Part shown: piece by piece, positions 27,601 through 35,139 of the stretch
How the letters are laid out: each line of letters begins with the position of its first letter
Position numbering within the stretch: position 1 is the first letter of the stretch
DNA from: Panacibacter microcysteis
Lineage (GTDB): Bacteria; Bacteroidota; Bacteroidia; Chitinophagales; Chitinophagaceae
DNA: 64,000 nt
NCBI RefSeq assembly: GCF_015831355.1
Contig: NZ_JADWYR010000001.1
Location: forward strand, 1,426,001-1,490,000
Direction of reading: 5' to 3'
Translations under genes and position numbers: made by a program
The notes under the pieces: generated by a model
What the model was told of the DNA's origin: nothing
Database searches by the model: none
What the model saw: only the letters and a program-made list of their open reading frames with translations

Positions 27601-28017
27601 TTAAGAACATTTATCACATACACCACTCACTACCACATCTGTCTGCGATTGCTTAAAACCTTGTGGCAGCCTTACTTCGGGGGTTATAATATTTTCAAGG
27701 CAATAAGTTGTACCACAATCATCACAAATAAAATGTACATGATTATCATGGTGGTGGCCTTCTGAGCAGGCATCTTTACACAAGGCGTAACGCACAGAAT
27801 TATCTGCTGTTGGAATGGTGTGAATGATGCCTTTATCTACAAATGTCTGCAAGGTGCGGTACACCGTAACACGATCAAAGTGTTCGCCTGTTTTTGTTTC
27901 AATATCTGCATGTGCCAGTGCACCATTGCTGGCCCTGAACAATTCGAGAATTTTTCTCCTGCTCTCTGTAACGCTTAGCTGGTTGCGTTTTAGAATTTCC
28001 GCTACTTCGTTCTTCAT
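27601..28017 (-). CDS. Fur-family metal-responsive regulator
   Basis: A 138-residue repressor: an N-terminal winged helix (VTESRRKILELFRASNGALAHADI and DRVTVYRTLQTFVDKGII) and a C-terminal dimerisation part with a His-rich HHHDNHVHF and two structural-zinc cysteine pairs (CDDC, CDKC). It could be Fur, Zur or PerR; the sequence alone does not decide. The start is 3 bases after the SCO1 stop, so it is co-transcribed with SCO1. A dyad suited to this family is found in the promoter of the MerC-like gene upstream (28752-28770). Confidence 0.9.
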   Translation of the reverse strand: MKNEVAEILKRNQLSVTESRRKILELFRASNGALAHADIETKTGEHFDRVTVYRTLQTFVDKGIIHTIPTADNSVRYALCKDACSEGHHHDNHVHFICDDCGTTYCLENIITPEVRLPQGFKQSQTDVVVSGVCDKCS

Positions 28018-28020
28018 ACA

Positions 28021-28683
28021 TTATGGGTTGCTGCCAAATAAATTGTTTGAAAAATTATTTCCGGGGCCGGCTTTTTCTTTCAGTAAGGTTTGTATGTCTT
28101 CTTTTAATTTCGCCAGTTCATCCTGTTTTAAACCATCGTATACCTGGCCACGCACATTTCCGTTTTTATCTACCAATGCAAAAAACTGTGTATGCAGAAA
28201 CTGGTCATTGATATTGACCATGTTATTCTTTGGATCATCGAGCAGGTAGCTGTTCCTGGCCTGCTGGTATAAACTGTCTTTTCTCCCTGTAAGAAATACC
28301 CACTGCTTTTCATTTATATGAAGTGAGTCTGCATAACGTTTAATAACCGGCACAGAATCCGTTTCGGGGTCGCATGTATGAGACACAATCATAAAACCGG
28401 GCTCGTCTTTAAAAGCATCGTAGATATTGTGCATGTTGTTGTTCATTTTTGGGCAGATGCCTTTACAACTTGTAAAGAAAAAATTTATCAAAACAACTTT
28501 GCCCTGTAAGTCTGCGTCAGTAAAATCCTGCCCGTCCTGTGTTACAAACCTGAAAGGTTTTACGGTACTGATGGTGGGGGATTTTGACTTCCAGTTATCA
28601 GTGCCCCAAAACGAAAACAACAAAAACAAACCTGCCAGTACCACAAAGAAAATTCCGTAACCAATCAACTTCTTTTTATTCAT
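28021..28683 (-). CDS. SCO1/SenC copper chaperone-like thioredoxin-fold protein
   Basis: A 220-residue membrane-anchored protein: one helix at residues 6-26, then a thioredoxin fold with the copper-binding CKGIC (Cys73, Cys77) and a histidine in FLHTQFFALVD. It helps insert copper into cytochrome c oxidase or acts as a thiol reductase outside the membrane. ATG at 28683 is preferred to GTG at 28692. It forms a two-gene operon with the Fur-family regulator, which suggests metal-dependent control. Confidence 0.92.
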   Translation of the reverse strand: MNKKKLIGYGIFFVVLAGLFLLFSFWGTDNWKSKSPTISTVKPFRFVTQDGQDFTDADLQGKVVLINFFFTSCKGICPKMNNNMHNIYDAFKDEPGFMIVSHTCDPETDSVPVIKRYADSLHINEKQWVFLTGRKDSLYQQARNSYLLDDPKNNMVNINDQFLHTQFFALVDKNGNVRGQVYDGLKQDELAKLKEDIQTLLKEKAGPGNNFSNNLFGSNP

Positions 28684-28705
28684 TTTGCCCACCAGTTTTA
28701 CAACA

Positions 28706-28713
28706 CAAAGTTA
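28706..28713 (-). promoter_or_regulatory. -7 element of the SCO1-fur operon
   Basis: TAACTTTG on the minus strand matches TAnnTTTG and would start transcription about 15 bases before the SCO1 ATG. The -33 box is not clear. Confidence 0.5.
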
Positions 28714-28751
28714 AAGACGTGAAGGGTTTGATAAATAAGGTTAACTTTTGT

Positions 28752-28770
28752 TTTGCAACAAAGTTGCAAA
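28752..28770. promoter_or_regulatory. 19-bp dyad, candidate Fur/Zur operator
   Basis: TTTGCAAC-AAA-GTTGCAAA is a perfect inverted repeat with 8-base arms. Its left arm is the -33 box of the MerC-like gene promoter and it fills most of the spacer, so a bound repressor would block polymerase. A Fur-family gene lies in the divergent operon. Confidence 0.65.
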
Positions 28771-28782
28771 GCTTTATTTTTG
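28752..28782 (+). promoter_or_regulatory. Bacteroidota-type promoter of the MerC-like gene
   Basis: TTTG at 28752-28755, a 19-base spacer and TATTTTTG at 28775-28782 match the -33/-7 consensus exactly. Transcription would begin near 28789, about 15 bases before the ATG. Confidence 0.8.
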
Positions 28783-28802
28783 CAAACTAATCACGATGTT
28801 CG

Positions 28803-29195
28803 ATGAATATGAAGATAAACTGGGATGCATTAGGAATAACCGCTTCAGTGGCTTGCGCCATCCATTGTGCGTTGTTGCCATTATTTCTAACGTCTTTGCC
28901 CTTATTTGGTGTAGAAATTATAGACAATTTTTCGTTTGAGATCTTTATGATTATTGTAGCCATGGCCATAGGCTCATATTCTTTTTATCATGGTTTTAAA
29001 AAGCATCACCACAGCATCGTTCCTTTTCTTTTATTTCTTGCAGGAATAGGTTTATTGTTTGCCAAACAGGTTTGGCATGAATACCAGGTTTGGTTTCTCA
29101 TTCCCGCGGTAATTCTTATCGTGGTGGCACATTTTACCAATTACAGATCCTGCAGGGTACACAATCACGCACATTCAGATGATTGCGATCATTAG
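28803..29195 (+). CDS. MerC-like membrane protein
   Basis: A 130-residue protein with four membrane helices and the CAIHC motif (Cys18, Cys22) in the first helix, as in MerC-domain metal transporters. The C-terminus is rich in His, Asp and Cys (CRVHNHAHSDDCDH), a likely metal-binding tail. A second ATG at 28809 is possible. The divergent SCO1-fur operon and the dyad in its promoter suggest that it handles a transition metal under Fur-family control. Which metal is not known; MerC homologues outside mer operons are not necessarily for mercury. Confidence 0.82.
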   Translation: MNMKINWDALGITASVACAIHCALLPLFLTSLPLFGVEIIDNFSFEIFMIIVAMAIGSYSFYHGFKKHHHSIVPFLLFLAGIGLLFAKQVWHEYQVWFLIPAVILIVVAHFTNYRSCRVHNHAHSDDCDH

Positions 29196-29291
29196 CATTT
29201 TGATGCAGGCTTTAGCGGTTTGTATGCACAGTTTTTAGTTTCTGCATCCAAATAATTATTGAGCCAGCAAAAGTATTTCATGGCATCGCCG

Positions 29292-29312
29292 GTTGTGTCA
29301 CTCACTTGTACT
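29292..29312 (-). repeat. Interspersed repeat copy 11, type B
   Basis: An exact type B core with a CGGCGATGCCATGAAATAC tail ending in TGCTGGCTCAATAA. It lies in the 239-base gap before the flavin reductase. Confidence 0.88.
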
Positions 29313-29434
29313 TTCGGAAATATATTCAGCTTTTGCGGCGTCGCTAACTAACATTTACAGCTTTCCACTACAGACGATTAGCGGGCAAATACCTGTTACT
29401 GCGCGAATTTGTATCTTGATGAAAATTTGCACAT

Positions 29435-30157
29435 ATGCTGGAGCCGTGGCGTAAAGGACGTATTGTAAGAATTGAAGATGAAACTTCCACTACCAAGAGA
29501 TTCTGGATCGAAATACCTGAACTTGTAAATTTCGATTTTAAACCCGGCCAGTTTGTTACGCTGGATCTGCCTATTGATGAAAAAAAGAACAGGCGCTGGC
29601 GTAGTTACTCTATTGCTTCGGCACCTGATGGCACTAATATTTTCGAGCTGGTCATTGTAAAAGCCGATGATGGTAAAGGCACATCTTATCTTTTTAATGA
29701 TGTGCAGGCTGGGGCAGAAGTATTATTACGCGGCCCACAGGGCGTGTTTATTTTGCCCGAAAACCTTGATAAAGAAGTTTTCTTTATTTGTACAGGTACT
29801 GGTGTTGCGCCTTTTCGTTCGATGATTCAATACATCTTTAAAAACAATATCCCTCATAAAAACCTGTACCTCGTTTTTGGCTGCCGCAAGTTCGGAGATG
29901 CTTTATATAGCCAGGAATTTAATCAGCTTCAGCAACAGTTTGCTTCTTTTAAATACCTGCCTGTTTTTTCAAGAGAACAAAACGCAAAAGGCATTCATAC
30001 CGGCTATGTACACGCTGTATATGAACAACTACTTTCAACAAGGAAAGATGCTGTATTCTTTTTGTGTGGGTGGAAGAATATGATCAATGAGGCAAAGCAG
30101 AATATTATCGCATTGGGGTACGATAAGCACGCTATTCACCTTGAAATTTATGGTTAA
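29435..30157 (+). CDS. Ferredoxin-NADP reductase-like flavoprotein
   Basis: A 240-residue oxidoreductase with an FAD-binding barrel (RSYSIAS near residue 58) and an NAD(P)-binding half (GTGTGVAPFRSM near residue 120; CGWKNMI near residue 214). It transfers electrons between NAD(P)H and a ferredoxin, flavodoxin or other carrier. The absence of an iron-sulfur domain means a separate partner is needed. It converges with the small coiled-coil gene and overlaps it by 4 bases. Confidence 0.87.
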   Translation: MLEPWRKGRIVRIEDETSTTKRFWIEIPELVNFDFKPGQFVTLDLPIDEKKNRRWRSYSIASAPDGTNIFELVIVKADDGKGTSYLFNDVQAGAEVLLRGPQGVFILPENLDKEVFFICTGTGVAPFRSMIQYIFKNNIPHKNLYLVFGCRKFGDALYSQEFNQLQQQFASFKYLPVFSREQNAKGIHTGYVHAVYEQLLSTRKDAVFFLCGWKNMINEAKQNIIALGYDKHAIHLEIYG

Positions 30158-30426
30158 GACGCTTTCAATTCAACTTTTGACAGTGGCGCTTTGTTTCCGC
30201 TAAGCTTCGCATTTGCATCTTTCAATTCGGCCAGTTGCTTTTCCAATTCAAGAATACGGGAATGATTGGTAAGCATCTCGTCTTCAAGACCAATTACTCT
30301 TTTTTTATGTTTGGCAATTGCTGCAGCCTTAATAAGAAATCCTGCGGCAAAGCCTGCTATTCCTGTGACAGCTGACACAAAAAAAATGTTGGTGGCTGAA
30401 GGGGTAAAGATATTTAGTATATCCAT
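30154..30426 (-). CDS. Small membrane-anchored coiled-coil protein
   Basis: A 90-residue protein: one membrane helix at about residues 13-35, then a charged helical stretch (KHKKRVIGLEDEM to LELEKQLAELKDANAKL) that looks like a coiled coil. I do not recognise a family. It overlaps the convergent flavin reductase by 4 bases at the stop codons, and has its own ATG. It may be a scaffold or a minor envelope protein; no function is claimed. Confidence 0.6.
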   Translation of the reverse strand: MDILNIFTPSATNIFFVSAVTGIAGFAAGFLIKAAAIAKHKKRVIGLEDEMLTNHSRILELEKQLAELKDANAKLSGNKAPLSKVELKAS

Positions 30427-30561
30427 TTTCTGTTATTGTCAATTATTGGAAGGAATGATGCATAAGGTACGCACAACTATAAATACGAAATAATGAATTA
30501 TATGGTTTACCTGTAGGTACAAATCAGAATCATTCCTAATACGAATAAATCGTCTGGTTTA

Positions 30562-32034
30562 TTACATAAACCTGTTGATTTCCTGTCTAACGTCAGTCAA
30601 CTTTATACGTCTTTGTTGCATACTGTCTCTTTCTCTTATAGTTACAGTGCCATCTTCTTTGGTCTGGTGGTCAATGGTTACACAAAAAGGTGTACCAATC
30701 GCATCCTGCCTGCGATAGCGTTTACCTATAGCATCTTTTTCCTCGTAAAAACATCGGAAATCCTGTTTACAGTCATCCATCAATTGCCTGGCCAGCTCGG
30801 GCAATCCATCTTTTTTAAGCAAAGGCAAGATTGCCAGTTTTACCGGGGCCAGTTTCGGTGGTATTTTTAGTACCACCCTGCTATCTGAAGAACCGTCTTC
30901 CTTGGTTATTGTTTCCTCATCGTACGCGTGGCTAAGGATCAGCAGGAACATCCTGTCTAAACCTATTGAGGTTTCAATTACATATGGTACATAATTTCCA
31001 TAAGGTTTTCCGGTTGCGTGGTCTATCTCATTATCAAAATACTGCTGCTTTTTTCTGCTGTACAACTGGTGCTGTGTAAGATCAAAATCACTACGGCTAT
31101 GTATGCCTTCCACTTCTTTAAAGCCGATTGGAAATTCGAACTCGATATCGCAGGCTTCTTTAGCGTAGTGCGCAAGCTTTACATGATCGTGATAACGGTA
31201 CTTGTCTGCCGGTATTCCAAGACTTAAATGCCAGTCCAGCCTGGCCTGCTTCCAGTACTTATACCAATCGCCCTCCGTACCGGGACGTACAAAAAACTGC
31301 ATTTCCATCTGCTCAAATTCGCGCATACGAAAGATGAACTGGCGTGCAACGATCTCGTTCCTGAAAGCTTTTCCGGTTTGGGCTATACCAAACGGAATTT
31401 TCATTCTTGCTGTCTTTTGTACATTCAGGAAGTTTACAAAAATTCCCTGGGCTGTTTCGGGTCGCAGGTAAACGATATTGTCATCTGGACTGTCTGAAGC
31501 AATAGCGCCGAACTCAGTTTTGAACATCAGGTTAAACTGACGGATATCTGTCCAGTTGCTCGTACCGCTTACGGTACACACAATTTTATGATCATCAATC
31601 AACTGCTTAAGGCCTGTGAAATCGTCTTTGGCAATTAACTCATCCATTGCCTTAAGCAAGGCATATTCCTCTTCTTTTTTTCCTTCCAGGGCAAGCTTTT
31701 CAGCATGCGCTTCAATAAGGTGATCAACACGATAACGCTTGTTGCTGTCCTTATTATCAATCATAGGATCACTAAAGTTATCTACGTGCCCGCTGGCTTT
31801 CCAGGTTGTAGGGTGCATAAATATAGCAGCATCTACACCGACAATGTTTTCATGCAGTTGGGTCATGCTTTTCCACCAATAATCGCGTATATTCTTTTTA
31901 AGTTCACTACCCCACGGACCATAATCGTATACGGCGCTTAATCCATCGTATATTTCACTGCTTGGAAATACAAACCCATATTCTTTTGCATGTGCTATAA
32001 TTGCCTGAAACCTGTTATCCTGTTGCATACTCAT
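30562..32034 (-). CDS. glyS: Glycyl-tRNA synthetase, alpha2 type
   Basis: Charges tRNA-Gly with glycine. A 490-residue class II synthetase of the dimeric type used by Bacteroidota: FVFPSSEIYDGLSAVYDYGP near the N-terminus, a long insertion, motif 2 with FRNEIVARQFIFRMREFEQ, motif 3 with IGLDRMFLLIL, and an anticodon-binding C-terminal domain beginning APVKLAILPLL. Start at 32034 or the second Met at 32028; the promoter is so close that the mRNA may be almost leaderless. Confidence 0.97.
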   Translation of the reverse strand: MSMQQDNRFQAIIAHAKEYGFVFPSSEIYDGLSAVYDYGPWGSELKKNIRDYWWKSMTQLHENIVGVDAAIFMHPTTWKASGHVDNFSDPMIDNKDSNKRYRVDHLIEAHAEKLALEGKKEEEYALLKAMDELIAKDDFTGLKQLIDDHKIVCTVSGTSNWTDIRQFNLMFKTEFGAIASDSPDDNIVYLRPETAQGIFVNFLNVQKTARMKIPFGIAQTGKAFRNEIVARQFIFRMREFEQMEMQFFVRPGTEGDWYKYWKQARLDWHLSLGIPADKYRYHDHVKLAHYAKEACDIEFEFPIGFKEVEGIHSRSDFDLTQHQLYSRKKQQYFDNEIDHATGKPYGNYVPYVIETSIGLDRMFLLILSHAYDEETITKEDGSSDSRVVLKIPPKLAPVKLAILPLLKKDGLPELARQLMDDCKQDFRCFYEEKDAIGKRYRRQDAIGTPFCVTIDHQTKEDGTVTIRERDSMQQRRIKLTDVRQEINRFM

Positions 32035-32041
32035 AGGCCGG

Positions 32042-32070
32042 CAAAGATAAAAGACTTTGCTTTTTTACAA
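32042..32070 (-). promoter_or_regulatory. Promoter of glyS
   Basis: TATCTTTG at 32042-32049 (minus strand) with TTG at 32068-32070, an 18-base spacer, fits the Bacteroidota pattern. The start point would fall within a few bases of the first ATG. Confidence 0.6.
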
Positions 32071-32308
32071 TATGATTTTGTTTAGGCTTGTTTAGGAAGG
32101 CAGCGATGGACACATTACGAATTATTGAAGGCTTATTTCCTGATTTGTAGCGCTGTTATTGTGATTAAAGCATATGACATGGAAATAGTATATTTAAACG
32201 AACGTTTAATTTTATGTTTGTGTCCTTTCTTTTTTGCCTATTTAGATAGTATTCACTGCTGCCGGCTATTCCGGGTCGCTTCAGCCGCCATAAAAGTGGA
32301 ACCCTGAA

Positions 32309-32353
32309 CCGAGCGTGGCAACAGGTGATGCCATGAAATATTGCTGCTGACTC
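32309..32353 (+). repeat. Interspersed repeat copy 12, degenerate
   Basis: Only the end of the core is recognisable (GAGCGTGGCAAC), but the tail AGGTGATGCCATGAAATA then TTGCTGCTGACTCAAT matches copies 11 and 13 closely. It looks like a decayed member of the family. Confidence 0.6.
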
Positions 32354-32486
32354 AATTTAATTACAGTTTTATAGTATGTAACCGGTAACACAAACATTTG
32401 CAGAGTCTATATAAGGTACTACACATAGCAACATCATAAACATAAAAAATCTATTTTTATTTATTACTCAAACTAAATTTCTGCAT

Positions 32487-33758
32487 TTGATACTGATCAG
32501 GCATTTACAGTTTCTCAAATCTGTGTTGTTACACAGTGTAACTGCATTTGGTGGTCCGCAAGGACATTTTGGTATGATGCTGAAAACATTTGTTCACGAC
32601 CGTAAGGATATAACAGAACAGGAATTACTGGACTATAATGCCTTTTGCCAAATGCTGCCGGGTGCCTCTTCTACACAAACCCTGACATTGATTGGTTATA
32701 AAAGAGGTGGGTTGCCGTTAGCGATTCTTACGTTGATCATATGGATTCTGCCGGCTTCTTTTATTATGGGAGGCCTTTCATTTTTATTGCAGTATATGGA
32801 CAGCCGGTATACAAACACGGAAATATTTAAGTTCATTCAACCGATGGCGGTAGGTTTTATTGCGTTTTCTGCTTTCCGGATGTCCAGGATATCAATCAAT
32901 AACCCCATTACGAGGGTAATAATGGTTGTTGCAGCTTTAGGCACCTTTTTGCTGTTTGATACCCCATATATTTTTCCGGTAGTGATTTTGCTTGCCGGTG
33001 TAGCTACTAATTTCAGCGATAGGAGAATTCCCCAGAAAGGTATTCCTCCCAAAAAAGTCAACTGGGGAAACATGGTGATATTTTTGGGGCTGTTTATTGT
33101 GGCGGGTTATCTAAGTGAAACGGCGAGAAAAGAAGAATGGAAGAATAGGGGCGCCTATAACCTGTTTGAAAATTTTTACCGGTTTGGCAGCCTGGTTTTT
33201 GGTGGTGGAGACGTATTGATGCCGATGATGTATCAACAATATGTGATAAGACCCGGCGTGGATAGAATAGAGTCTCAAAATCCGAATGTGCTACGCATGA
33301 CGAAAGAAGAATTCCTGACAGGGTCTGGCATAGTTAGAGCTATTCCCGGGCCCGTATTTTCAGTGGGTGCATACATGGGCGGAACGGCTTTAAAAGACAA
33401 ATCGCCACAACCATCCATGCAAATCCTTGGGTGCGTAATTGGAACGGTAGCAATTTTCTTACCCAGTGCGCTTATGGTATTATTTTTCTTCCCGGTTTGG
33501 CATAATCTCAAACGTTATGCTGTGATTTTCAGATCATTGGAAGGAATTAACGCTGCAGTTGTTGGTATTATGATTGCCGCCACAATGGTATTAATGAAAA
33601 GTGTGTCTCTTGATATTGCGGATGGTTCCCTGCTTCCTTTTATCAATGTTGCCATTATGATCGGAACCTTTTGCCTGCTTAGCTATACCAAAATACGGGC
33701 ACCTTTTATTGTATTTACCTGCCTGTTGATTGGCTGGCTCAACAATTACTTCCTGTAA
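32487..33758 (+). CDS. chrA: Chromate transporter, CHR family (two-domain)
   Basis: A 423-residue inner-membrane protein with two homologous halves. The first has [12 protein letters not shown] near residue 20 and [16 protein letters not shown] near 54; the second has [16 protein letters not shown] near 238 and [21 protein letters not shown] near 277. These are the CHR-domain signatures of ChrA, which exports chromate in resistant bacteria. The only start consistent with the first signature is TTG at 32487. Its stop overlaps nadD (opposite strand) by 13 bases. Many CHR proteins have no tested function, so substrate is inferred. Confidence 0.88.
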   Translation: MILIRHLQFLKSVLLHSVTAFGGPQGHFGMMLKTFVHDRKDITEQELLDYNAFCQMLPGASSTQTLTLIGYKRGGLPLAILTLIIWILPASFIMGGLSFLLQYMDSRYTNTEIFKFIQPMAVGFIAFSAFRMSRISINNPITRVIMVVAALGTFLLFDTPYIFPVVILLAGVATNFSDRRIPQKGIPPKKVNWGNMVIFLGLFIVAGYLSETARKEEWKNRGAYNLFENFYRFGSLVFGGGDVLMPMMYQQYVIRPGVDRIESQNPNVLRMTKEEFLTGSGIVRAIPGPVFSVGAYMGGTALKDKSPQPSMQILGCVIGTVAIFLPSALMVLFFFPVWHNLKRYAVIFRSLEGINAAVVGIMIAATMVLMKSVSLDIADGSLLPFINVAIMIGTFCLLSYTKIRAPFIVFTCLLIGWLNNYFL

Positions 33759-34318
33759 TAACCGGAGTGAATGATTTCTTTTTCTACTACATCCGGAACC
33801 AGGTATTTGATTGATTTTCCTTGCCTTATATAATTTCTGATCATAGTAGACGAAATCTGAAGTAATGGCGCGTCTGCCAGCACCGTGATGTTTGGTGCTG
33901 CTGATTCTACCTCGAACCCTGGCCTTGTATAAACAACCAGGTTATTTTGTGAGAGCAGTTTATCCGCATTTTTCCATTTATGTATATTCTGAAAACTATC
34001 TGAACCCATAATTACCGAAAATTCGTCGGACCGATTTTTTTCTCTAAGATAAGCCATCGTATCGATTGTGTAAGAGGGGCGTGGTAGCCTGAATTCCACA
34101 TCTGAACTGGTAAATGCAAGGTTTTCTTCGGTCGCAATTCTTACCAGGTGTAGCCTGTCGTATTCGTTTAGCAGCGAATGACTTTGTTTTAGGGGGTTTT
34201 GTGGAGAAACAATAAACCAGATTTTCTTAAGATCGGTATTATTCATTACGTGACTGGCAATAATAAGGTGACCAATATGAATGGGATTAAAAGACCCAAA
34301 GTACAAGCCGATTTTCAT
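33746..34318 (-). CDS. nadD: Nicotinate-nucleotide adenylyltransferase NadD
   Basis: Adenylylates nicotinate mononucleotide in NAD synthesis. The 190-residue protein has [10 protein letters not shown] at residues 8-17, the HxGH nucleotide-binding motif, and ISSTMIR near residue 155, the second conserved site. The ATG at 34318 (MKIGLYFGS) is preferred to the one at 34324. nadA lies 4 kb to the right. It is followed by a tail-to-tail overlap with the chromate transporter. Confidence 0.95.
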   Translation of the reverse strand: MKIGLYFGSFNPIHIGHLIIASHVMNNTDLKKIWFIVSPQNPLKQSHSLLNEYDRLHLVRIATEENLAFTSSDVEFRLPRPSYTIDTMAYLREKNRSDEFSVIMGSDSFQNIHKWKNADKLLSQNNLVVYTRPGFEVESAAPNITVLADAPLLQISSTMIRNYIRQGKSIKYLVPDVVEKEIIHSGYYRK

Positions 34319-34338
34319 AAGCAAAATATAAAAAGCTA

Positions 34339-34566
34339 TTAGTCAACTTCTTCTACAAAAATTTGATCTGCCTCGTTCAATCTTAAGCTCAGGTTGTAAC
34401 CTGCTACACTTACTGATATGGGATCACCTAATGGTGCCACTTGTTCTACCCCTATTATCTCGCCTGGAATACAGCCCATTTCCATCAATTTTATAAATAT
34501 TTCATCTTTTTCAAAAGACTTAATAATAGCCTTTTTTCCAATCCCTATTTCAGATAATCGTTTCAT
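34339..34566 (-). CDS. feoA: FeoA-domain protein
   Basis: A 75-residue SH3-like protein with MEMGCIPGEIIGVEQVAPLGDPISVSV, the FeoA core. FeoA normally works with the FeoB iron(II) transporter in the inner membrane, but no feoB lies in this window. The gene is 20 bases upstream of nadD and is probably co-transcribed with it. ATG at 34566 is preferred to the one at 34572. Confidence 0.85.
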   Translation of the reverse strand: MKRLSEIGIGKKAIIKSFEKDEIFIKLMEMGCIPGEIIGVEQVAPLGDPISVSVAGYNLSLRLNEADQIFVEEVD

Positions 34567-34632
34567 CTGCACAAAGGTAGATGAGCTTATAAGTCTTTTA
34601 TTACGAATTTTGGAAGTCTAAATAATACACGA

Positions 34633-35076
34633 TTGGGTAAAGTCTATTTTCATTCAGCCGACAGGAAACTTACTGTCAACAGCAAGACAGGTATAAAGAG
34701 AGCCGCCAACAATATTTTTGAAGAAGAAATGATGGTTTTAAATCGTATTGATTATATATTCTGTTCAGACCAGTTTTTACTGCAGATCAACAGGGATTTC
34801 CTGCAACACGATTATTTCACTGATATCATCACTTTTGACCTTTCAGACACACCCGGTATAACAGGTGAAGTATATATAAGTGTGGATAGAGTAAAAGAAA
34901 ATGCAGTAGTGCATAGAACCAGCTTTCTAGATGAAGTGCTCCGTGTTATTTTCCACGGAGCACTTCATTTATGCGGATACAAAGACAAAAAGACCCCAGA
35001 ACAAAAATTAATGCGTGCCCGGGAAGATTACTATATTAATAAGTTCCACGTGGAACGCGAAAAATTGAACCTTTAA
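34633..35076 (+). CDS. ybeY: Endoribonuclease YbeY (rRNA maturation factor)
   Basis: A metal-dependent RNase needed for 16S rRNA 3' maturation. At 147 residues it has the usual length. The metal site HGALHLCGYKD has the first two histidines spaced HxxxH; the third ligand position has Asp instead of His, as I recall for Bacteroidota. TTG start at 34633 gives MGKVYFHSADRKL; no ATG fits. A 15-bp inverted repeat lies inside the gene at the active-site codons, and a parS-like palindrome overlaps its 3' end. Confidence 0.92.
   Translation: MGKVYFHSADRKLTVNSKTGIKRAANNIFEEEMMVLNRIDYIFCSDQFLLQINRDFLQHDYFTDIITFDLSDTPGITGEVYISVDRVKENAVVHRTSFLDEVLRVIFHGALHLCGYKDKKTPEQKLMRAREDYYINKFHVEREKLNL
34931..34968. 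repeat. 15-bp perfect inverted repeat inside ybeY
   Basis: Arms at 34931-34945 (ATGAAGTGCTCCGTG) and 34954-34968 are exact reverse complements around 8 bases. In RNA this is a strong hairpin across the codons of the HGALH active site. There is no T-run, so it is not a terminator. Confidence 0.85.
35042..35057. promoter_or_regulatory. parS-like ParB-binding site 1
   Basis: GTTCCACGTGGAAC at 35043-35056 is a perfect 14-bp palindrome identical to the core of the Pseudomonas-type parS site. It lies in the last codons of ybeY. Confidence 0.75.
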
Positions 35077-35078
35077 CA

Positions 35079-35094
35079 AGTTTCACGTGGAACA
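35079..35094. promoter_or_regulatory. parS-like ParB-binding site 2
   Basis: AGTTTCACGTGGAACA differs at two positions from the B. subtilis parS consensus TGTTTCACGTGAAACA. Its centre is 37 bases from that of site 1. It lies in the gap before mnmG. Confidence 0.72.
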
Positions 35095-35115
35095 AGCTGT
35101 ATTGTTGATCTATAA

Positions 35116-35123
35116 TATCTTTG
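35116..35123 (+). promoter_or_regulatory. -7 element of mnmG
   Basis: TATCTTTG, 16 bases before the ATG of mnmG. A convincing -33 TTTG is not seen at the usual distance. Confidence 0.5.
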
Positions 35124-35139
35124 CCCTTCAAATTATTAT

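Larger units (their letters stand above)
32035..32486. other. 452-base gap between glyS and the chromate transporter
   Basis: It contains the glyS promoter at its left end and one degenerate repeat copy (32309-32353). The rest is AT-rich, and I see no gene, tRNA, T-box or riboswitch in it. A short 60-codon frame at 32125-32307 has no protein-like features. Confidence 0.6.

Noticed and set aside
32125-32307. 60-codon frame upstream of the chromate transporter
   Set aside because: AT-driven open frame with Cys-rich, non-family sequence.
32035-32486. T-box or glycine riboswitch upstream of glyS
   Set aside because: The promoter lies almost at the ATG, leaving no room for a leader.
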